The notes below the pieces were generated by a model. That model was not told the origin of the DNA. It worked only from the letters and a program-made list of their open reading frames with translations, and searched no databases. Source: Chaunax sp. Z400 (lineage: Eukaryota > Chordata > Actinopteri > Lophiiformes > Chaunacidae). From it: 64,000 nt of DNA. Below are positions 50,001 to 61,958 of this stretch, in pieces (the stretch's first letter is position 1; each line of letters opens with the position of its first letter). The position numbers and the translations under genes were made by a program. Where the stretch lies: positions 29,329,334 to 29,393,333 of the forward strand of contig CM075186.1 of NCBI GenBank assembly GCA_037577475.1. Reading direction: 5' to 3'.

Positions 50001-51766
50001 CAGTCAATACTGTTGATAAGGGGAAACACAGATGTGATTTTACTTTATAGTCCAGTCACAGAAATTAAACCAAATTAAAGAAACACTAAAACAACATTAA
50101 AGATTCAGCTCTAATTCAAGGTAAAGCTGGAGGAATAAACAGTTAAAGAACATCATACCTTTCTTCAGTAATAGAAGGGGACAGGATTTTGTCTTCTGTT
50201 CCATCATCTGTCACTGTAGTCTCAACTAATGGTGAGACTGGACAGTCAGGGGTGGGTGACTGGTCCTGGACACCAGTGTCTCCACCATCAGCCTTCACAA
50301 TACAGTCAATACTGTTGATAAGGGGAAACACAGATGTGATTTTACTGTATAGTCCAGTCACAGAAATTAAACCAAGTTAAAGAAACACTAAAACAACATT
50401 AAAGATTCAGCTCTAAATCAAGGTAAAGGTGGAATAAACAGTTAAAGAATGTCGTACCTCTGTCCTTTATCAGATGCTGCAATGTTGGTATTGTCTGCCT
50501 CATGGTCTTTTCCAGTAGTCTGTTTGGTTTTCTGTTGGGTAGAAATAGTACAGTATTGAGATACGCATCAAGCATCAGACCCACATTAAAGTCTCTCGAG
50601 AAATGTTCTACTTTGCATTATTAATGTCTGATAAACACACCTTCCACCATCGCCACCGGAAAATCTTAGCTTTGACCTTCTGGCCTGCATCCGAAGATGG
50701 ACGGTTCGCGGCCTCTGATGAAAACTTTTTTGTAACAGTCTGTTAAAAAAACATAAACCAGTTTAACACAGCAGAGACAGACACAAATGACTGCACTATT
50801 TGGGTCAGTGGTTGTGTTGCCTTTCAGGCATAAAGCTGAATGGACTTTTATTTTGAAGAAGAATTTTTTTTAATTTCATTTCCTCTGTTCATTTCCTGTC
50901 AGTCATTTTGAGCATGCTAACTGAATCTGTTTACATCTCTTTCCATTCACACTGTAAACGCTACTGTCCTAAGTAAATAATTTCATTGTTGCACTTATTA
51001 AGTTAATGTTAGAAAGCGTATTTACATAAAAAAGCATTTGATTTGTTTGTAATTAAAAACTATTTCATTTGCATGTACTGTTTTTACATTAGGATATATT
51101 GTTTCTGTTCCAGTTTTTAGTGTGTAAGATGATGTAAGAGAGCCACAGTACACAGCTAGTAAAGCAAACTACGACTCAAGTTATCATTTTGCAAGCAAGA
51201 GTTTAGCTAGTTGATAGCTGCAGTTCCTACACTGTAGTGAGGACAACATAGTGGTTATTATTTCCAATATTCATGTCTGATAAACTTACCTTCCACCAAC
51301 GCCAAAAAGGGCAAATCTTTGCTTTCTTCTTCTTACATTCACCCTCCTCTAGATTGGCACTGATGATAAAGAGAGAAAATTAATCAGTGATATCCAATTA
51401 TCCCATTATCACATGTCAGAGACATCAAGATCACATGTCATTATTATCTCTGGAAGTTCTAAAGGTGAGTTCTGTCCCACAATGTCAAGATATTTTCCAG
51501 ACATTTATAGAATTGTATAGACTATAGATTTATGTACTTTTATCAATTAAATATCACAAATATGACAAGAAAATAGTATGTAGGTATGTTGCCTTGTCAA
51601 TTGAATGAAACGGCATAGAAGATCAAATAAGTATCAGTAGATATGAAGAATAAAATTAAGCATTATCTTACCCATTCTGTTGGCTGGAGCTCTGTTGGTC
51701 CATAGCTTCCACTCTATCTTGACACTTGGTTGAGGCTCGTCGCTTTAGTTGCTTAAGGATACACAT
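47061..51766 (-). CDS. Unrecognised protein encoded by 13 exons, nine of them tandem duplicates
   Basis: Minus-strand model, all GT-AG: 51766-51672, 51359-51290, 50739-50641, 50531-50458, 50311-50159, 50009-49857, 49710-49558, 49411-49259, 49112-48885, 48596-48369, 48082-47930, 47783-47559, 47175-47061. Total 1899 bp, 632 residues, no internal stop, TAG at 47061-47063. Exons 2 and 3 are related: both end in a Lys-rich KAKI segment and (F/R)WRWWK. Exons 5-13 start at the same acceptor (CTTATCAACAG) and with IDxIV, and those followed by a donor all end after the second base of a codon. Type A (153 bp): exons 5-8 and 11. Type B (228/228/225 bp): exons 9, 10, 12. A and B share IDCIVKADGGDTGVQDPSPT-PDCP, then diverge: A has ETTVTDD..., B has ETPEVKVATDELPADSHVSR and, in exons 9 and 10, a basic KRQRRAARK run. 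Exon 13 is short and different after IDCIV. The repeats are acidic and Pro/Thr/Ser-rich. No signal peptide or membrane segment is seen. TATA-like TATAAATA lies about 73 bp upstream of the ATG. Function unknown; expression is not shown. Confidence 0.72.
47180..50330 (-). repeat. 299-bp and longer exon-intron units in tandem
   Basis: The exon duplicates carry their introns. Type A units repeat every 299-302 bp, with introns of 146-149 bp that are nearly identical. Type B introns are 286-383 bp: a B-specific first part (GTAAGCACCTGCAAAGAAAC) followed by the same 3' part as in A. Near-identity of introns as well as exons indicates recent unequal crossing-over or gene conversion. Confidence 0.9.
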
Positions 51767-51838
51767 TTTTGCTGCACTGGATATTTACTCAGTTAAACAA
51801 AGATGTCTTGAAATGCTTGAAAGATGTCTGTGAAACAT

Positions 51839-51846
51839 ATTTATAT
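51839..51846 (-). promoter_or_regulatory. TATA-like box for the tandem-exon gene
   Basis: The minus strand reads GGCATATAAATATG, with TATAAATA about 73 bp before the proposed start codon. This would put transcription start about 40-50 bp upstream of the ATG. Confidence 0.4.
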
Positions 51847-51849
51847 GCC

Positions 51850-53040
51850 ACAACTTCAAAGGAGTAATTTTCTAAAATGACCCATGTAGCAGTTTGCAAC
51901 ATCAAAGGCTAAGTGCTATGTATGACATCACAGAAAATGTGACATCAATGGTTACATTGTTGTATGTTTGGAATTTCTTTAGCATTTAGCATTGAGTCAA
52001 TTCAGGAAAAAAAAGTGTTTTGTCAATTGTACTCCATTAAACATCATAGCTTATTTAAAAAATTTTAAAGGAGAAGGCTACATACACCTTGATTATTCCT
52101 GCTGATTAATTGCTTATAGGTCTGTCTGCAATATGAATAGGAAATTAGAATAAACACAATCACACTTTAAGTTTGGGGTAATTTCTGCTCCGTTTCAGAT
52201 TTCATAATGAGTGTTTATTGCGCAGCGCTGAAGTGCGGTCACATGACCTTAGAGTGGAGAAGAGATGACAAGTCATCTGGCCATAAATCCCACAATTCTG
52301 ACTCCACATCCATAATTTTTACATCAAAACGTAGGAAAAATTTGTGCTAGTTCATTTAATACCAGAATGGAACCAAACAACCTTATCGTTGGGGTGCAGA
52401 GGACCTAGAATGCCAGGTGGTCCACCAAACTGCTCCATTGACTTCCATTGTAAACTTGAGTGATGAGTTTCATAAAATCTCAGAATCTCCAGGCTTTTTA
52501 ACTCACTCTTAAGGTAATATTTCTTAACTTAATCTGGACAAATTATATACCTATTTTTTCAGCAACTTCTTGGGATCGCCATCGTGTCTTTGTTTCAGTG
52601 ATACGACCTACGTTTTCAGCCATAGCCTCAGTTGTTCGGAGGTTGGTTGTTGGTCAATTTACTGTGTGTCTGCTGTAGCTCTTAGCTAACTGTTAAACTG
52701 CAGGTGTTCAGTGACACAGCTGGGTCTCATGACATCATGAGTCTATTTTTAGAACATGCAGTAAAGGCAGAGTCAAAGACATCTAGTTGACAATATCCCA
52801 CACAAGTGATGAGTTTGTACTGGTTGAGGGATAATTAATAATTAATAGTTAACTTGGAAACTACCAATCAAACACTCATGGACCAGGAAGGTCTTCTGTC
52901 TGTCTGTCAGTCTCCATATAGAGGTATCTGGGTACACAGCATCAGGTGTAACACGATACCTACTAGTTTCCACAAACGGATGAGAAAAGATGAAGCTGAG
53001 CGCTGAAAACAACAGTTTTTAATGCGAAAAATAAAAGGCT
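51850..53040. other. Upstream region with one exon-like segment
   Basis: Mostly plain sequence. On the minus strand 52623-52551 reads ATG GCT GAA AAC ... with a good start context (GAGGCTATGG), 24 open codons (MAENVGRITETKTRWRSQEV) and a GTATAT donor. It ends in phase 1 and does not fit exon 2 of the neighbouring gene, so it is not included in that model. Confidence 0.35.
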
Positions 53041-53093
53041 AAATAAATTACATTACACACACATTACACACATTACACACACATTACACACAT
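53041..53093. repeat. ACATTACACAC tandem repeat
   Basis: Short CA-rich tandem run directly before the L2 fragment. Confidence 0.8.
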
Positions 53094-54485
53094 TGAACAT
53101 CAGTTGGGAGGCTCTGTATTATTTACAGATTCACGTTCCTTTTCACCGCTACTATAAAAGGTGCATGCAACATGGGAGTGACTTTGGGGCCTCAGCCTCA
53201 GTCTGGAGAGGGTCCCGGTACTGTGGAAGACTTCCTGTGTGGTACCTGTACCAAAAACTGCGTTCCCCAGGGAGCCCAACCACTTCAGACCTATTGTCTT
53301 GACCTCCCACCTGATGAAGACCACGGAGAGAGTTCTTCTTCTTCTCAACCACCTGCGTTCCCCTGGTGAGCTCCCAGCAGGATCCTCTTCAGCCAGGCTT
53401 TGGAGTGGATGACACAGTCATATCCCTGCTACACAGATCCCTCTCACACCTGGAGAGTCCTGGAAGCACTGTGAGGGTTATGTTCTTTTTTACTTCTCCA
53501 GTTCTTTCAACACCATCCAGCCTTCACTGCTGAGAGGGAAGCTGGAAGGGGCAGGAGTTGACCACAACCTGACTGCATGGACCATCAGTCTATCATGACT
53601 GACAGACCACAGTACGTGAGGCTGAAGGGCTGTGTGTCTGATGTGGTGGCCTGCAGCACAGGAGCTCCACAGGGAACAGTGCTCTCTCCTTTCTTAATTA
53701 CATTATACACATCAGACTTCAGACACAACACAGGTCGCTAACATCTCCAGAAGTTCTCCGATGATTCAGCCATTGTCGGATACAGATCAGAGGGGAACGA
53801 TCTGGAGGACAGGAACACCATCGCAGACTTTGTGGACTGGTGTGGGATCAATCATCTCCGGATTAACGCCACCAAAACAAAGGAGCTGGTGGTTGATCTC
53901 CGCAGGAGGACCTCCCTCTGTACACTGGTGAACATCCGGGGTTTGGACATTGAACAGGTGAACTCATACAAATAACTGGGTGTTCACCTCAACAATAAAC
54001 TGGACTGGTGGGACAACACAGATGTCCTGTACAAGGAGGGCCAAGGTCGTCACCATCAGGAGACTGAAGTCCTTCAGAGTGTGCAGGACTCTGTTAAAAA
54101 CATTCTATGACACTGTGGTAGCATCATGGATCGTCTGCGCTGTGGTCTGCTGGGGTGGAGGAAGCACAGAGGGCCAGTTCTGTCATGGAGGAGGTGGGTG
54201 AGAGGAGGATGTTAACCAAGCTGACATCCATCCTGGACAACACCTCTCACCCCCTACATGAGACTGTGGGAGCTTTGAGCAGCTCCTTCAGCAGCAGATT
54301 GCTACACCCACAGTGTAAGACAGAGCTACAGCAGCTCCTTTGTCCCGACTGCAGTCAGACTCTACAACAAATCAATCTGAGCTGTGTTGTGTCAGAAAAC
54401 CATAGAACTCTTCATTCATTCATGTATCCATAAAGTCTCTATCATCTGTCTGTCTATCTATCCATCTATCCATCCATCCATCCAG
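53094..54485 (+). mobile_element. L2-type LINE reverse transcriptase, longer second copy
   Basis: Starts upstream of the part present at 26777: LSLERVPVLWKTSCVVPVPK, then HFRPIVLTSHLMKT, FNTIQPSLLRGKLEGAGVDH, STGAPQGTVLSPF and FSDDSAIVGY. These are successive RT motifs. Frameshifts and stops make it inactive. It ends in the same CTGT/CCAT microsatellite. From 53653 it is a near-identical copy of 26777-27612. Confidence 0.85.
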
Positions 54486-54660
54486 GGATGTGGGTTCTAG
54501 TGTGACCTTCGGTGGCAGTGATTGTTTTATAGATCCTTTTAAATCATGTTGCCAGATGTTTAGTGTGACATAGAATCTGTAAATATAAAAGTACCATATC
54601 TGATAATCCTGATGTTTAAATTTAAAGGGTTCACAATAAACCTGCTTCTGTGAGAAATCT

Positions 54661-55319
54661 AAGGCCCCGTTTACACGACAACGATTTAGCTGAAAACGGA
54701 AGTTTTTCTTTGCGTGTTTAAAACCTTCTGCTTTCTCACAGCATCGTTTCTGAAATGATCCTCGTATTCATGGATCCACAAACATGACTGAAAACTCTGC
54801 AGTCTGTATGTCAAGGCTGTAGCCTTTCTAAATGAACCTCAGAATAAGATCACAGAGGTGGTTCAGCAGATCTACATTAGAGGAGCGTTAATAAACTCAA
54901 CAGTCTGAACCGGACAGTCTGTTGTTGTTCTGGCCATAGTAGGCTGTTTACTATCTGTGAACGGGACAAAGGCTGGCAGGAACCATAACAGGCATTTTTA
55001 TTTTATTTATTCTTTATTTAACCAGGAAAAAACAACCCATTGAGATCAAGGATCTCTTTCACAACTGTTCCCTGGCCAAGAAGGCAGCAGCAAAGGTCAG
55101 GCATGCATGAAGCGGGGCTGTGTCGTCATCGTTTTAGTGGGAGTTGTGTTTCGCCAGTTTACACGACAACAGTAGAGTGGTGTTTTGAAAAGTCTCCACT
55201 GTGGAGCCCTGTGGAGTCTGTTTTCAGTCCACAAAAACGCTGTTCTCGTATAAATGGATGACCAAAATGCAACAAACATTCTGTTTTTGGGTGAAACGGT
55301 CATTGTGTAAACGGGCCTT
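54661..55319. mobile_element. MITE, fuller second copy
   Basis: Same termini as 27788-28205, but with about 240 bp more in the middle, including TTCTTTATTTAACCAGGAAA and CATTGAGATCAAGGATCTC, a common fish repeat motif. Confidence 0.75.
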
Positions 55320-56013
55320 AACAATAATATTGCTGACCTGCTGATTCAGTTAGGTGTCAAATGTGACACATATTCAAATGTTGCTGAGCTAGGTCCTGAA
55401 GAAAACTACCATTAGTGAAATATTATTGTTATATATATGTTATTCTTGTATAACTATTTAACTAATAATGATCCCGATGTGATTCCTAATTCTAGGGTTA
55501 GGTTTTCATGCTGAAATGATGTACACACATGCACTGTTCATTCATGCAAACTGATGAATAAAGGAGGGAAGCAAATGGATATATTTGTCCTAATACTCAA
55601 TGCTTTTATAAATTATAAAAAAGTCACATGTATGTTTTTTGTGTAAAGCATGATACATATTGATTTTTGATTATCAGATTTTACATTTCAGCTAATCCTT
55701 TTGGTTTTACAACCTCGATCTTAATTGTTTTAATTTGCTGTAAACTGCAGCCAAACTGTCATTTTGAGCCACAACAGACAGTTGTTTTTGAAGAAAAAAA
55801 GAGAAAAACTATGATGAACTTGCTGTACACTATGTGCCCACCCAAACAGAGCTGTCTCTCTGAACAAAGTGGAACATTTATCAGCTAAAAAGCCAGAAAT
55901 TTGCAGAGACATAGAAACTTGTTCCTGCTGAAAACCACCAACACAAATTTTAAATCTTTATGTAGCTGTTTGGTTCATATCACACTGGATTTGACACGTT
56001 ATAAACTTTTACA
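55320..56013. other. Second copy of 28206-28745 and 178 bp more
   Basis: Near-identical to the region after the first MITE, but containing a 70-bp stretch (CTGTCATTTTGAGCCACAAC onward, 55757) missing from the first copy. No gene. Confidence 0.7.
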
Positions 56014-56164
56014 TCCCAGTTTACAAAAATGTTGGGACACTGTGTAAAATGTTTTTTTTAAAAAGGAGAAATTTCTACTTTCTTTTTTTTAATGCCCATT
56101 TGAATTTGATGCCAGCAACACGTTTCAAAAAAGTTGGGACAGTGACAACAAAAGACTGTACAAG

Positions 56165-56715
56165 TAAAAAACAGACAGGATTCTGTAGTGGACGTCACTA
56201 CATTAAAAACAGACAGGATTCTGTAGTGGACATCACTACATTAAAAACAGACAGGATTCTGTAGTGGACATCACTACATTAAAAACAGACAGGATTCTGT
56301 AGTGGACATCACTACATTAAAAACAGACAGGATTCTGTAGTGGACGTCACTACATTAAAAACAGACAGGATTCAGGATTCTGTAGTGGACATCACTGCAT
56401 TAAAAACAGACAGGATTCTGTAGTGGACGTCACTACATTAAAAACAGACAGGATTCTGTAGTGACGTCACTGTATTAAAAACAGACAGGATTCTGTAGTG
56501 GACGTCACTACATTAAAAACAGACAGGATTCTGTAGTGGACATCACTGTATTAAAAACAGACAGGATTCTGTAGTGGACATCACTGTATTAAAAACAGAC
56601 AGGATTCTGTAGTGGACGTCACTACATTAAAAACAGACAGGATTCAGGATTCTGTAGTGACGTCACTGTATTAAAAACAGACAGGATTCTGTAGTGGACA
56701 TCACTGCGTTAAAAA
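56165..56715. repeat. 38-bp minisatellite, second copy
   Basis: About 14-15 units of the same core as 1-355. Confidence 0.9.
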
Positions 56716-57236
56716 TGGGCTTAAGAGGAGAGGGACCATCTTGTTATCAGCACACAGTTCAAAAGCCAGCATCCATGATGGTATGGGGGGGGGGGCATTA
56801 GTGCTCATGACATGGGTAACCTGCACATTTGTGAAGGCACCATTAACCATTAACGCTGAACCATATAAACAGGTTTTGGAGCAACATATGCTGCCAAGTA
56901 GAAAACGTCTTTTTCAGGGAAGGCCTTGTTTATTTCAACAAGACAATGTCAAACCACATCCTGCAGGTATTACAACAGCATGGCTCCGTAGTAAAAGAGT
57001 CCGGTGCTAAACTGACCTGCCTGCAGTCCTGACTTGTCACCCATTAAAATGTTTGGAGCTTTATGAAAAGGTAAAATAGGACAAAGGAGACCCTGAACTC
57101 TGGAGCAGCTGAAATCCTACATCAGACAAGAATGGAAAACATTCCACTTTAAAATGACATCAGCTGGTCTCCTCAGTTCACATATTATTACAGAGTGTTG
57201 TTAAAAGAAGAGGTGAAGCAACACAGTGGTAAACAT

Positions 57237-57971
57237 GTACAACAGTACAGTGGTGTTTTGAAAAGTCTCCACTGTGGAGCCCTGTGGAGTCTGTTTTCAG
57301 TCCACAAAAACGCTGTTCTCGTATAAATGGATGACCAAAATGCAACAAACATTCTGTTTTTGGGTGAAACGGTCATTGTGTAAACGGGCCTTAACAATAA
57401 TATTGCTGACCTGCTGATTCAGTTAGGTGTCAAATGTGACACATATTCAAATGTTGCTGAGCTAGGTCCTGAAGAAAACTACCATTAGTGAAATATTATT
57501 GTTATATATATGTTATTCTTGTATAACTATTTAACTAATAATGATCCCGATGTGATTCCTAATTCTAGGGTTAGGTTTTCATGCTGAAATGATGTACACA
57601 CATGCACTGTTCATTCATGCAAACTGATGAATAAAGGAGGGAAGCAAATGGATATATTTGTCCTAATACTCAATGCTTTTATAAATTATAAAAAAGTCAC
57701 ATGTATGTTTTTTGTGTAAAGCATGATACATATTGATTTTTGATGATCAGATTTTACATTTCAGCTAATCCTTTTGGTTTTACAACCTCGATCTTAATTG
57801 TTTTAATTTGCTGTAAACTGCAGCCAAACTGTCATTTTGAGCCACAACAGACAGTTGTTTTTGAAGAAAAAAAGAGAAAAACTATGATGAACTTGCTGTA
57901 CACTATGTGCCCACCCAAACAGAGCTGTCTCTCTGAACAAAGTGGAACATTTATCAGCAAAAAAGCCAGAA
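57237..57971. repeat. Third partial copy of the MITE right half and its flank
   Basis: ACAACAGTACAGTGGTGTTT to AAAAAGCCAG, matching 28050-28720 and 55165-55895. It sits between direct repeats of about 38 bp (AAAAGAAGAGGTGAAGCAAC... at about 57197-57236 and ...GAAGAGGTGATGCAAC at 57972-58011). The sequence between those repeats is absent from the first copy of the Tc1 element (840-885). Confidence 0.85.
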
Positions 57972-58913
57972 AAAAAAAGAAGAGGTGATGCAACACAGTG
58001 GTAAACATGACCCTGTCCAACTTTATGGAAACGTGGTGCTGACATCAAATTCTACATGAGGACATCATTTTCTCTGACCTCATATCCTGTGTAGGATCGG
58101 GGGGGGGGGGGGGGGGGGGGGGGGCTGGAGCCTATCCCAGCTGACTTTAGGCGGGAGGCGGGGTTCACCTGGACAAGTCATCAGTTCATCACAGGAACAC
58201 ATAGACGGACAAACAACCATTCACACCTACAGTCAATTTAGAGTCACCAGTTCACCTCTACTGCATGTTTTCTGGTGGTGGGAGGAAGCTGGAGAACCTG
58301 GAGAGAACCCACACAGACACAGGGAGAACCTGGAGAGAACCCACACAGACACGGGGAGAACAGAACATGTAAACTCCACACAGACACGGGGAGAACATGG
58401 AGAGAACCCACACAGACACGGGGAGAACAGAACATGTAAACTCCACACAGACACGGGGAGAACATGGAGAACCCACACAGACACGGGGAGAACATGGAGA
58501 ACCCACACAGACAGGGGGAGAACATGGAGAACCCACACAGACACGGGGAGAACATGGAGAACCCACACAGACACGGGGAGAACATGGAGAACCCACACAG
58601 ACACGGGGAGAACATGGAGAACCCACACAGACAGGGGGAGAACAGAACATGTAAACTCCACACAGAAAGGATCCTCAGGGGGATTTGAGCCCTTCTTGCT
58701 GTGAGGCCACTGTGCTTACCCACTGCACCACCACACCATCCCTAAATGAGGATATTATTTTCAAAAACAATGAAATATTTGTATTTGAACATTTGAAATG
58801 TTGTCTTTGTGTTATCTTCAGTTACATATGGGGTTTCACTGCTTTGCAAATCACTGCATACTGTTTTTATTTACATTTTATACAGCATCCCAACTTTTTT
58901 AGAAACGGGTTTG

Positions 58914-61571
58914 AAAAAGACATCATTTAGGGGCAAAGCACTTATGGAAATAACAAAATAAAGAGAAGCGTAAAACCATAAAAGGCCTTGCTGCTTTTTT
59001 TCTTGTCTGAGATCTGATATATTCAAAAAGACACTGAGGCATAAAACAGAAATGTTCCTCAGCCTGAATTCAACAACTTCACAGACTTTAAAAAGTGAGT
59101 CAATGTTTATTTTCAATTGTAAAAACCAACAGTATCTAAAAACAATTTCCACAAAGATGTTTCAAAAATGTTGAGTCATTTCAAAAACACACACCTTTTG
59201 AGTATTTTGGATCATTGAAAGCAAAATAAACTTCTACACTCTCGTCTGCATTCTCCTCACAGCAGGTATTTTAACAGCTGAGCAGGGGATAAGTGTAAGA
59301 GACCCACAACACCAGCACATAATCCACCTAACACAGACATAAGACCTGATGTCAGCTGTGATGCATTTGTGTTCCCCCAAAATCTTGGTCATTCATTTTT
59401 CTGCCATTTTGTTCTTATTGTGACAGCTTGTTTTATACTTACAATGTAATATGTAATAAACACTGCAAATGAAGACATGGATAATAAATATAAAAATGCA
59501 TAGTTTGGCAGTTTCTGCAGGACACAGTGTGCCCAACACTTTTCTGTGCTTCTCACATTGTCCTATGAACAGCATCTTGTCTAAAATACATGGACTTTCT
59601 CATGACTAATACTAAGAGCCTCGTGCCACTGCTCTAGGGATACTTTTTCTGATCCACGTTTCTTCAATACTAAAACACGCTTCTGGAAATACAAAGGGGA
59701 AAATGTTTAACTGGAGATGTTAAACTGACATATGGAGTTTAATCAAAGCTACAGATCCTGCTCTCAAATATTAACCCTGATGCTTTATGTTGTCAGAAAG
59801 GATATGTTGTGTAAATTTAGCCTTAAAGCTCAGCAAAGGTCTATCAACACTTACTCTGGCATTCAGTAATATCACATTACAAAGGGGCGTGTCTACTGAG
59901 GCTTTACCAGGCACCACCAGAGATCTGTTCCTGCATCTGAACATGACACAAACACGAAGCAAATAAAACCTGGAATACAAATATTACCATTATTCCACTG
60001 AGAACAGACATTATCAGTGGCCTAAAAGTACCACATTAAAAAAAAAAGGTTTCCAATTAAAAATGCTGATGAGCCACCAGTAACTGTATTCCCATAGGGA
60101 CAATATCCCCTGGATTTGGTCTCACAGGAAAATAAAGTCCTGGTTTCATTTGTTTTGTTGTATATTTGAGGGAAATCACAGAAGTAAAGAACATGTGGTG
60201 TCACTTACATCTTTACATTGGAAGGGTTCATTAGTGAATCTTATTACACACATTTAAATCATATGTTTCTGTGAGCGAACAACAAAACCATCCACCCTTC
60301 AGGTTCATCAAAGTGTCTGTTTGAGCAGTGTCACATTATTTAGGGTATCAGATGGAGAATAATTGTCTCTTTGCATGTAGAGACCTGGGTGCTGTGCTGT
60401 TGACTTATTCACATGAAGTCTGTAAGGATTGTTCCTGTGTGGAGTTCCAGCCTCAGAACTCCAGCCAGCTTCTGACTGAAGGGTGCACTTTCAGGGATTC
60501 TCCTCCAGCTGGACACTGTTTTCTCAATGGATACCATGAGCAGAAAAACAGAACAGTAGAGAGAAGAAAGAGAGAGAAAGATGAGAGATTAGTGTTAATC
60601 AAAGAATAATGGATAAATTGTCATAATCAATCTCTCTAATCAGTCCTGTATGGAGAAATTCTGTCACACCTAATATTTAAAAGCCAAACTCCAATCATAG
60701 CTGTGGATGTGGTGAACACAACAGATTAAAGGTAGGCTCCCAAACACAGGCTTAGGAATAACAAGCTTGGATCCTTTTTGGTTCCAGTTCTAGATGGTTC
60801 TCGATTCTGCCTTTTTTTGGGGGGGGGGGGCACTTATTTTACAGAAGAAAAATGTATTTAAATAAAAACCTTCATACAAGCCATTCTGTATAAAGAACCA
60901 ATTATTCATTTTAAGTGCTTGTCTATAAATGTTCTATATTTATGACAAATAAATAATAATTGATTTCATGTAATAAATAAATAAATAAGTTGTTAAAATT
61001 AAGAAGAAATTGGTAAGGTTAAACTGCGATAAGGAACAAATGCATCTCCTTAGTAAATGGGACTCCTTAGTGGGAGAGACATGCCGAGGCTGGAGAAAGG
61101 AGATCTCTCTTATAAAGCTCTACTATTAGATATTCATGTTATAAAAGTCATCCTCTGAAGCTGAAGCAGACAAAGAAAGAAACAAAGAAAACTTTCTAAG
61201 GACTTTCTTAAGAACCTCTTTTCATGACAAGCAGATAACGAGGTAATTCACCTGTAGGATGCCTTTTCTTCTATGTTAGCGCTACGTGCTATTTTGTATT
61301 CCTATTTGTTTTCACGTCATGTATTCATTTATATGTACTATGAAAAAATATCTTTCAGTATTTGCATTTTACACAGTTTGGGTCAAGTAGAAGCTGTTTG
61401 CTGTGTCGCTGTTGAGAATAAGACAAACATTATTTAACTTTCACTGAGCCAATTGTGACGAGGTGCTGCAGGCTGTCGGTTGACTTCTGGACATACAGTA
61501 TGTGTAAATTCTACTGATCTCTTAGAGTCAGTCCTTCAGATGTACCTGGATTGTCTCTTGGTGTTTCCCAG
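58914..61571. repeat. Second copy of 1737-4397
   Basis: Essentially identical apart from single substitutions (for example at about 59888 and 60061) and a shorter poly-G near 60819. Confidence 0.9.
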
Positions 61572-61958
61572 TTAGGCAGGTAGGTGTTTCCATGTGCTGA
61601 CAAAGGCGGTTGGAATCAGTGAATAAGGCACAGCGGTGATGGAATTCCAACAATCTGATGTGGGGTCGTAACAGTCCAGCGTTTTACACCGCTGCGTCCC
61701 AAAATATCCTCCTACTACATACAGCTTATTTCCTGAGGCGACAGCATGGCAGCTCATCCGTTTGGACGTCATGTCACCAACTCGAGTCCACTGATTGGTT
61801 TCACAGTCAAAGCGATAAGCAGAGGCAGCAGTGAATTCAGTGTCACCACCCATGATGAAGATCTGGCTCCCTAAGACAGCAGCAGCTGTGTAGCGCCAGG
61901 GCTGGGGGCATTCAGCTGCAATATTCCAGCGGTTCCCCACAGGGTCGTAGCATTGGAC
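61572..61958 (-). CDS. ENC-family Kelch terminal exon, second copy
   Basis: Same 387-bp exon as 4784-4398: acceptor TTGTAG, VQCYDPVGNRWNIAAECPQP through KHLPA and TAA. No substitution was noticed against the first copy. Upstream exons would lie beyond the window's right edge. It is either the last exon of a second gene copy or the same locus assembled twice. Confidence 0.85.
   Translation of the reverse strand, partial: VQCYDPVGNRWNIAAECPQPWRYTAAAVLGSQIFIMGGDTEFTAASAYRFDCETNQWTRVGDMTSKRMSCHAVASGNKLYVVGGYFGTQRCKTLDCYDPTSDCWNSITAVPYSLIPTAFVSTWKHLPA

Larger units (their letters stand above)
56014..58913 (+). mobile_element. Tc1/mariner element, second copy, with nested insertions
   Basis: Left end TCCCAGTTTACAAAAATGTT with GGGACACTGTGTAAAATG. 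Right end CATTTTATACAGCATCCCAA. Between them: minisatellite 56165-56715, transposase remnant 56741-57080 (again CLFQQDNVKPH), a 735-bp duplicated block (57237-57971), and the dispersed repeat with 30-bp units (about 58085-58735). A poly-G of about 26 bases lies at 58099-58124, against about 11 in copy 1. Confidence 0.75.

Noticed and set aside
47921..50380. Plus-strand frames antisense to the duplicated exons
   Set aside because: Shadows of the minus-strand exons; they cross the intron borders and lack splice logic.
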